Assembly: GCA_934402375.1 (NCBI GenBank)
Contig: CAKRUB010000019.1
Coordinates: forward strand, 1 to 54,942
DNA length: 54,942 nucleotides
Direction of reading: 5' to 3'
DNA from: an uncultured Acetatifactor sp.
GTDB taxonomy: Bacteria > Bacillota > Clostridia > Lachnospirales > Lachnospiraceae
This document shows positions 49,901-54,942 of the stretch, in pieces (positions within the stretch are counted from its first letter, which is position 1; the number at the start of each line of letters is the position of its first letter). The notes beneath the pieces were generated by a model. The model searched no databases, was not told where the DNA came from, and worked only from the letters and a program-made list of their open reading frames with translations. A program made the position numbers and the translations under genes.

Positions 49901-51427
49901 TTAATAGCTATAGACATTATGGTATACGATATAGTATCCGCCTCCAAGCCGCTGCGCTTCTATCTGGATCACGAGATTCTCTCCTCCCATGTCCTCCAAC
50001 GCCGCCTCGGCGTAATCTTTCCAATAGGTTCCGCTGCTGTAGGCGCGCTCCACGCCTCCCCACAGTTCCTCTGGGATAATGTTATAGAACTGCCTGTCCC
50101 CGAGTCCGACCTGCTTTAACTGGTTCGCGCAGTCCTTGAAATACGCATCCAGCGTATCAAGTACCTCGTCCTCACGGATTCCTGCATTTTTCAGCTTTTC
50201 CTGCCGCTCCTGCTCGGCAGTTCTCGCCGCCTCCGCAGCCTTTTCCTCCTCCGTTTTCTCCGGCTCGTGCCATTCCAATGGCTCCTGCGGGTCAGGATTG
50301 ATGTGATCGTCCACAACGGAATCTGCCGATGCCTGTTCCTGCTCGTCAACCGTGACATCCTCGCAGGCGGGAAGATAGATCGACAGTCCGGTTCTGACAT
50401 GCGTTGCAGAATACTCCGAGTCGGATTTATTGTAATAATTATAGGTGGCCGGTTCCGTATCGTCCCATGTCACATCCACATTCCGGTAGAGGCTGCCTAT
50501 TTTCACAATATCCCATGCGTGATCCTCTCCCGCAAAGCCTGTGCAGTAATAGCATGGAATCTGCATCTGCTGCATCAGGTACTGGAACGCTCTGGCATAA
50601 CCAGCGCAGACACTCTTCCCAAGGACAATCGCACTGTAGGCGCTCTGGTTCATCTTAGCCTGTGCATCATACTCCACGATCTGCATCAGCGCATCATGCA
50701 CAAACCGTTCCTTGTCATAATCCGTCTGGGCATCCGCACCCTGCGCCAGAATTTCATTAACCCTTGTATTGAATATCTGCTTTGCACCCTCGAGATCATC
50801 GGCGGTTTCATTATATTTCAGCTGTATTTCCACACAGATCCCGGTCTTGAGATATTTACAGGAAAACTGGGCATCCAGCCAGAAAAGCTCGGGATGATCA
50901 TTGTACACCGCCTCGACAACATTGCTTGCCTGCTCCATCGTCACAGCGACGACCGGCGTAAATGCCGTATTCAGATTCAATGCGTTGGCATATACCTGAC
51001 GGTAAAGTGACTGTAAAGTCTCGTCCAGCATGGCATAATATGGGTAATACTCTGCGGAAAAGCTTAAGCCTTCTCCTGTATCTCCGGTCGCAAGAATCTC
51101 GCTGAGGTTGTCCGCCTCCTGCTGCCCGATCTTCTCACTGTCCGTTGTCATCGGCTGGTAGCCGGTGCGTCCGCTTACCTCATCGGGAACCGTCTGCGGC
51201 AAAGTGTCCGGAACAACGTATTTCCCAGAACCGCTGTCTGCCGAGGTCACCGGCGGGACAATGCCGCTCTCGTCTCCGGCTGCCTGTGCCGGATCAGCCT
51301 GCAGCAGCTGAACCTTCCCCGCCAGCCATTCCGTCAGCGAAGGATTCATCGCACAGACAAGAATGGCAAGGCTTCCCGCCAGCATAATTCCAACGATTGT
51401 ATATAGAATCCGTTTTAATATCTTCAT
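49901..51427 (-). CDS. membrane-anchored transglutaminase-like protein
   Basis: 508 residues. N-terminal TM helix (ILYTIVGIMLAGSLAILVCA), a Ser/Gly/Asp-rich spacer, then a transglutaminase-like domain (about 235-340): GKSVCAGYARAFQYLMQQMQ (Cys), GEDHAWDIVKIGSLYRNVDV (His), TWDDT (Asp). A charged helical stretch (EEKAAEAARTAEQERQEKLK) separates it from a C-terminal domain ending GGGYYIVYHNVYSY. It is similar in design to 40247-41488. Probably acts on extracellular peptide or wall substrates. Start MKILKRIL has an SD (AAGGAAATG). Confidence 0.86.
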   Translation of the reverse strand: MKILKRILYTIVGIMLAGSLAILVCAMNPSLTEWLAGKVQLLQADPAQAAGDESGIVPPVTSADSGSGKYVVPDTLPQTVPDEVSGRTGYQPMTTDSEKIGQQEADNLSEILATGDTGEGLSFSAEYYPYYAMLDETLQSLYRQVYANALNLNTAFTPVVAVTMEQASNVVEAVYNDHPELFWLDAQFSCKYLKTGICVEIQLKYNETADDLEGAKQIFNTRVNEILAQGADAQTDYDKERFVHDALMQIVEYDAQAKMNQSAYSAIVLGKSVCAGYARAFQYLMQQMQIPCYYCTGFAGEDHAWDIVKIGSLYRNVDVTWDDTEPATYNYYNKSDSEYSATHVRTGLSIYLPACEDVTVDEQEQASADSVVDDHINPDPQEPLEWHEPEKTEEEKAAEAARTAEQERQEKLKNAGIREDEVLDTLDAYFKDCANQLKQVGLGDRQFYNIIPEELWGGVERAYSSGTYWKDYAEAALEDMGGENLVIQIEAQRLGGGYYIVYHNVYSY

Positions 51428-51451
51428 AGCTTCATTTCCTTATATTTAACC

Positions 51452-51550
51452 TTAATATCCCCAGAAACCGGCGATTCCGACAACCAAAACTGCAATAATA
51501 ACATACAGCAGCTTGGCAACGGCGACAACAATTGCAAGACTTTCTATCTC
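51452..51550 (-). other. 32-codon hydrophobic stretch in frame after a stop
   Basis: Directly after the stop codon of the chemoreceptor gene, in the same frame, 32 codons read EIESLAIVVAVAKLLYVIIA then VLVVGIAGFWGY and stop. This is one strong TM helix. The first plausible codon for a start is ATA (second codon), where an ATG would give a 31-residue small membrane protein. There is no AUG, GUG or UUG near its start. It is a small gene with a mutated start, or the translated tail of the receptor gene by read-through. Confidence 0.3.
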
Positions 51551-53470
51551 TTATAAGTTCTGAACATCCTTTTTCAGATGCTCTGCCATATCATGCAGCT
51601 GCGTTGTCTGGGAAGAAATCTCCTCCGTGTTGGCAGCGATCGTCATGATCTTTTCCGTCATGGAATTTACCCTGTCAACGACTGTCTCAATGTACTCAAT
51701 TCCCGCCACAATCTTCGGCAGTATCTCCTCCGCCTTGTTGTTATTCATCGTGATCAGATCCTTCGTTGATTCCGACAGCTTCCGGATCTCCGTCGCCACG
51801 ATGGCAAAGCCTCTGCCCAGATCGCCGGCATGCGCCGCCTCGATGCTCGCATTTAAGGACAGCAGATTCGTCTGACCTGCAATCTCGGAAATGTCCTTGT
51901 TGCTCGCCTTATACACATCCATAAAGTCATTCATGATCTTAACGGACTGATTCAGCTTCTCGCAGAGCGCGGATATTTCTTCAATGCCCTGTGCAAGGTT
52001 TGTTGCCTCCCTCGCGGACGCCTCGTTGGCGGAATCCATCTCGCCGATATTTTCACTCAGCGTGATAAAGCTCTCCGTGATCTCGCTCAAAGCCTCCTGA
52101 TGTCTGGCTTCCTCCTGCTCTCGGGCGCGGATCTCCGCAATCTCCTGCGTCTCCTTCTCAGCCGTGTCTTTTAGATAGTGTACACAATTCTCCTTACAGT
52201 TCACATTGTTGTAGATGGCTCTTGCCATATCCTTACAGGAGGAGTAACCGCAGCTCTCGCAGTCAAGTACTCTCGCCTGCGGCGTTGTCTTATTCAACGA
52301 TACGAAGATGTCTGTAAGCTCTCTGTCCGAAGGCTCCTTCACCTCGACATGCTTATCCGTATACTCCCGCATGAAATCTCTGATGTCAAGCTGCCTGAAC
52401 GCATCCATCAGGTTCTTCAGCCTTTCCTCCGGTGCCAGCGTGCTGTCCCACGGACTCTGCGACCGTTTGCCGCGTCGTCCGCTCTTCCCGCTGCCCTGCA
52501 GCTTGGAATGGCGCATCTCCGCAAGGGTCAGCATAACATCGTCCGTCTGCCGTGACGGCTCGGTCGCCGTTCCATAGATACAGCCCCTTGCACAGTTTAA
52601 AATATCTACCATGAACGGCAGCTTCTTATGGGCTTTAATCCTCTCAGCATATTCCCTCAGAAATTTATAAGCCTCTGCCTCGCCCTCGACCTGCCGGACA
52701 ATCTTCTCTTTTCCGAGGAAGTGCTCCACATTTTCGCGCAGTCCGCCCGGCATCGGATAAAGGCTTCCGAGTCCGTACTCCAGTTCATCCTCGTAGGGCT
52801 CGCAGCTCCTGTAGCTGTCTCCGATATAACTCATCAGCTTTCGGAAGGTCACATTATACTCCACCATGCCGTGTGTATTCCGATCCGTAATTTCCAGCTT
52901 CTTTGCGATGCAGGGGCTGATAAACGCGATACTGTCAGAGACATGCATGTACTTCTTCATATAAACTGCCATACACATCATCGGGCTGTGGATCGGCACA
53001 AGTCTCGGTATCAGCTCTGGTATGTATTTTTCCACATAGTTCACAATCGCTGGACAGGGCTGGGAGATTCCCCTGGTAAAATTATTTTCCGTGATATATT
53101 TCAGATAGCCCCATGTCGTGATGTCCGCTCCAAAGGAAACGCTACAGATATGATTTACGCCTTTTTTCTTAAACAACCCCAGTATCTTCTTATATTCCAC
53201 CGGATAATTTGCAATGAATGCCGGCGCAATGATGACCGATATTTTCTTCCCTGCCGCAAGATCCTGAAAAAATCTTTCCGTGTCATCCTCATAGTCACGC
53301 GCATCGTGCTTGCAGGCGTCAAAGCAGGCCCCGCACGCAATACACATATCGCTGTCCACCGTAACCTTGCCTGTCTCTGTCGCGTTATTCGCCGTCAGCA
53401 CCGGACATGTCCTCACACACTTGTTACAGCCGGAACAAGCATCATTCGTAAAAATCAATCTGTTCGTCAT
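51551..53470 (-). CDS. soluble chemoreceptor with ferredoxin and FeFe-hydrogenase-like sensor
   Basis: 639 residues from ATG 53470 (GGGAGGAAAG upstream). Two 4Fe-4S ferredoxin sites start it (C12-C15-C18-C22, C43-C46-C49-C53). An FeFe-hydrogenase-like domain follows with four H-cluster ligands: SQPCP (C139), SPCIAKK (C187) and NCARGC (C293, C297). The catalytic enzymes' TSCCP is SQPCP here, so the proton-transfer Cys is absent. A further Cys cluster [15 protein letters not shown] (about 400) may bind another Fe-S. The last 190 residues are a methyl-accepting domain with [20 protein letters not shown]. There is no TM or HAMP. It probably senses H2 or redox and signals to CheA; catalysis is unlikely. 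Confidence 0.92.
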   Translation of the reverse strand: MTNRLIFTNDACSGCNKCVRTCPVLTANNATETGKVTVDSDMCIACGACFDACKHDARDYEDDTERFFQDLAAGKKISVIIAPAFIANYPVEYKKILGLFKKKGVNHICSVSFGADITTWGYLKYITENNFTRGISQPCPAIVNYVEKYIPELIPRLVPIHSPMMCMAVYMKKYMHVSDSIAFISPCIAKKLEITDRNTHGMVEYNVTFRKLMSYIGDSYRSCEPYEDELEYGLGSLYPMPGGLRENVEHFLGKEKIVRQVEGEAEAYKFLREYAERIKAHKKLPFMVDILNCARGCIYGTATEPSRQTDDVMLTLAEMRHSKLQGSGKSGRRGKRSQSPWDSTLAPEERLKNLMDAFRQLDIRDFMREYTDKHVEVKEPSDRELTDIFVSLNKTTPQARVLDCESCGYSSCKDMARAIYNNVNCKENCVHYLKDTAEKETQEIAEIRAREQEEARHQEALSEITESFITLSENIGEMDSANEASAREATNLAQGIEEISALCEKLNQSVKIMNDFMDVYKASNKDISEIAGQTNLLSLNASIEAAHAGDLGRGFAIVATEIRKLSESTKDLITMNNNKAEEILPKIVAGIEYIETVVDRVNSMTEKIMTIAANTEEISSQTTQLHDMAEHLKKDVQNL

Positions 53471-53621
53471 TTGCACTTTCCTCCCAGTTCTGTATGTATA
53501 CTGCACTTACCTTGATTGTAGCACACCTGTACCAAAAAGAAAACTATTATACCTTTTGAAGATTACATTTTTTCCATAAGCTCTGGAAAATAACAGCTAA
53601 TTATGCTATAATTGTTCATGG

Positions 53622-54248
53622 ATGTTCAAAAAGGCTGAAACAGCCATTCAGGACATCCGGTACGAGGATATCCTCGACGGCTATAAGCTGAATGTTAAGT
53701 CACAGGTCCAGTCAGCTCTGACTCTTGTTGACTACTACTATCAGCAGCAGCTGTCCGGTAAGCTCACTGAATCACAGGCACAGGAACAGGCAAAGGAAGC
53801 CGTCAGGGCGCTGCGCTACGCCGACGATCAGGGCGGCTATCTCTGGATCGACGGAACGGATTATACGCTGGTTATGCATCCGATCTTAAGGGAAAAGGAA
53901 GGCTCCAACCGAAGGGAATTAGAGGACTGCAACGGTGTCATGATCATTCAGGAGATCATGAAGGCAGCGGAAGCCGGCGGCGGTTTTAACGAATTCGTAT
54001 TCACAAAGTCCGACGGTGTCCCAAGGATCAACGCAGTTCTTGCCAATACCTTGAACGAAATTGAAGCTGTCTCTTCGCAGGCTGCCGAGATTGAGCGCGG
54101 CGCAGAAAGCTCCGCTGCCGCTTCACAGGAGGTCACAGCCAGCTCCGAAGAGCTTGCCGCTCTGATGAATTCCATCGGCAACAGCACCGATACCCTGAAC
54201 ACCGAGGCAGAGGGATTGGTAGAAAAGCTGAATGCCTTCACTGTTTAA
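53622..54248 (+). pseudogene. chemoreceptor remnant: sCache fused to the end of the signalling domain
   Basis: 208 codons stay open but parts of the normal receptor are missing. It starts inside the helix after TM1 (DILDGYKLNVKSQVQSALTL), continues through an sCache_2-like domain (YADDQGGYLWIDGTDYTLVM, HPILREKEGSNRRELED), and then jumps from KSDGVPRINA to the last part of the methyl-accepting domain (NTLNEIEAVSSQAAEIERGA). TM1, TM2, HAMP and the signalling tip are gone. TATAAT at about 53608-53613 is a leftover promoter element and no SD is seen. Probably a deletion-derived pseudogene; a secreted fragment is unlikely as no signal remains. Confidence 0.75.
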
Positions 54249-54346
54249 TAATTTGAGTTCAAAAAGGGAACCGCCGTTCAGGGCATCCTCCGTAAGAAAA
54301 GTGCCCCAGAGCGGCTCTTGTATCTCAGTTAAATAAGTTCTCTGAA

Positions 54347-54377
54347 ACGGTGTAACCCTTGCGGTTATGCCGTTTTC
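54347..54377 (+). terminator. terminator-like hairpin
   Basis: ACGGTGTAACC (54347-54357) pairs with GGTTATGCCGT (54363-54373) with a central mismatch and a TTTTC tail. Confidence 0.55.
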
Positions 54378-54440
54378 TCTTTGCTCGCTTGACGCTTTGC
54401 GGTAAGCTGCTTTTTCTTGTCCTCCGTATAGCATGTATAA

Positions 54441-54479
54441 CAAAGCAGCCTTGAAAGCACTTCCGCTTCCAAGGCTGCT
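54441..54479 (-). terminator. terminator after the collagen-like gene
   Basis: GCAGCCTTG (54445-54453) pairs with CAAGGCTGC (54470-54478); an inner GAA/TTC can extend it. TTTG follows on the minus strand, about 22 bp beyond the stop of the collagen-like gene. Confidence 0.7.
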
Positions 54480-54500
54480 CACTAATTGATTATAGCGAGA

Positions 54501-54942
54501 TCAAACAGGTAATGATAGCCGCTTCTTCTTGAGAATTGAGAAAATCAGCGATGCAATATTCCACATCAAAGATGCCCCGGAGAGGGACACAGCCGTCGTT
54601 GCGAGCGTTCTCGTTGAGCCGGAAGCTGAGGCAGCGGCATCTCCGTTTGCCGCAACGGCGTTGTCACGCACAAGCCCGGCGTTGATGGTTGTACCATCAG
54701 ACATCGTAAGGATGAGATAGCCGTCATTGTCAATTTGGGCATTATCTATTCCACGTCCGTCAGCACCGGTTTCTCCCTTTTCACCTTGGATACCCTGTTC
54801 ACCTTGGTCGCCTTTTTCTCCTTGAATGCCTTGGACACCCTGCTCACCTTGGATGCCCTGTTCACCTTGGTCACCTTTTTCTCCTTGAATGCCTTGGGCA
54901 CCCTGCTCACCTTGGATACCCTGTTTGCCTTGGTCACCTTTT
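54501..54942 (-). CDS. collagen-like repeat protein with C-terminal membrane helix, 5' end outside window
   Basis: The last 146 codons are visible; the first complete codon starts at 54941. The visible N-terminal part is Gly-X-Y collagen repeat: KGDQGEQGIQGEQGVQGIQG, in 21-residue units, then KGETGADGRG. A globular segment follows (IDNAQIDNDGYLILTMSDGT), then an Ala/Ser-rich region and a C-terminal TM helix with a basic tail (MWNIASLIFSILKKKRL). Such proteins form triple helices on the cell or spore surface. A short frame starting at 54704 is just its 3' part; the +1 frame of the repeat (54746-54937) is a shadow. Confidence 0.85.
   Translation of the reverse strand, partial: KGDQGKQGIQGEQGAQGIQGEKGDQGEQGIQGEQGVQGIQGEKGDQGEQGIQGEKGETGADGRGIDNAQIDNDGYLILTMSDGTTINAGLVRDNAVAANGDAAASASGSTRTLATTAVSLSGASLMWNIASLIFSILKKKRLSLPV
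54780..54941. repeat. 63-bp tandem repeats encoding the collagen-like region
   Basis: Units at 54879-54941 and 54816-54878, plus a partial unit at 54780-54815, each encoding KGDQG-E/K-QGIQGEQG-V/A-QGIQGE. The units are nearly identical in DNA, so copy number is probably variable. Confidence 0.9.

Larger units (their letters stand above)
54249..54500. other. remnant region after the receptor fragment
   Basis: About 250 bp without a gene. GTTCAAAAAGG...GCCGTTCAGGGCATCC at 54254-54288 resembles 53624-53656 at the start of the receptor fragment, which suggests decayed tandem copies. Two hairpins follow. Confidence 0.45.

Noticed and set aside
54123..54482. 119-residue minus-strand frame
   Set aside because: Runs across the receptor remnant and a terminator; no SD or domain.
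54746..54937. Lys/Val/Ser-rich 63-residue frame
   Set aside because: Out-of-frame reading of the collagen-like repeat; the correct frame gives Gly-X-Y.
54780..54941. CRISPR array
   Set aside because: The regular repeats are contiguous coding units with no spacers and keep a Gly-X-Y frame.

Overview
The window looks like chromosome from a spore-forming, anaerobic member of the Lachnospiraceae (Clostridia, Bacillota). The evidence is a complete spoIIIAA-AH operon, SpoIVB, DUF1836 and DUF4003 family genes, an oxygen-sensitive glycyl-radical protein, a hydrogenase-like sensor and strong GGAGG ribosome binding sites. Most genes are fairly GC-rich. Two AT-richer accessory patches stand out, at about 1-900 and 25.4-29.6 kb. 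No rRNA, tRNA, CRISPR array, transposase or phage gene was seen. Family names are recalled from motifs, since no search could be run.

Layout. 1-7.4 kb (minus strand): the 5' part of an AlbA_2-type gene, rlmD, a small membrane protein, pcrA, a zinc-ribbon membrane protein and an SPFH/zinc-ribbon protein. 7.6-16.5 kb: small regulators (an HTH protein, DUF1836, YerC), an orphan ABC solute-binding lipoprotein, a bactofilin paired with a LytM-like protein that has lost its catalytic residues, a eukaryotic-type HisA, an Asn-rich lipoprotein, dapB-dapA, a corrinoid adenosyltransferase and an SSB-like protein. 16.7-25.3 kb: typA with a GT-C-like membrane protein, a DUF4003 gene and a MacAB-like ABC efflux operon. 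25.5-29.6 kb: an accessory island with a LOG-family gene, an AbiEi/AbiEii toxin-antitoxin pair between two 146-bp direct repeats (each the 5' end of a flavin-reductase gene), and a Fic protein.

29.6-49.5 kb is a long minus-strand block of housekeeping and sporulation genes. In transcription order it runs spoIIIAA-AB-AC-AD-AE-AF-AG-AH, deoB, prfC, a transglutaminase lipoprotein, asp23, nusB, xseA, xseB, ispA, dxs, tlyA, nadK, argR, recN, spoIVB. spo0A, which usually follows spoIVB, is missing; the repeat region and toxin island lie there instead. 49.6-54.9 kb: a stand-alone glycyl-radical protein (GrcA-like) behind a PerR/Fur-like palindrome, a second transglutaminase protein, a soluble chemoreceptor fused to an FeFe-hydrogenase-like module, a deleted remnant of a chemoreceptor and the end of a collagen-like surface protein.

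Strongest leads: (1) the ferredoxin/hydrogenase-like/chemoreceptor fusion, which keeps four H-cluster cysteines but not the proton-transfer cysteine; (2) a structured leader of about 90 nt repeated before two unrelated genes (Asn-rich lipoprotein and argR), with a compensatory base-pair change and a possible pseudoknot, whose 3' motif also precedes typA; (3) the palindrome-controlled GrcA-like gene; (4) the duplicated flavin-reductase 5' ends around abiE.
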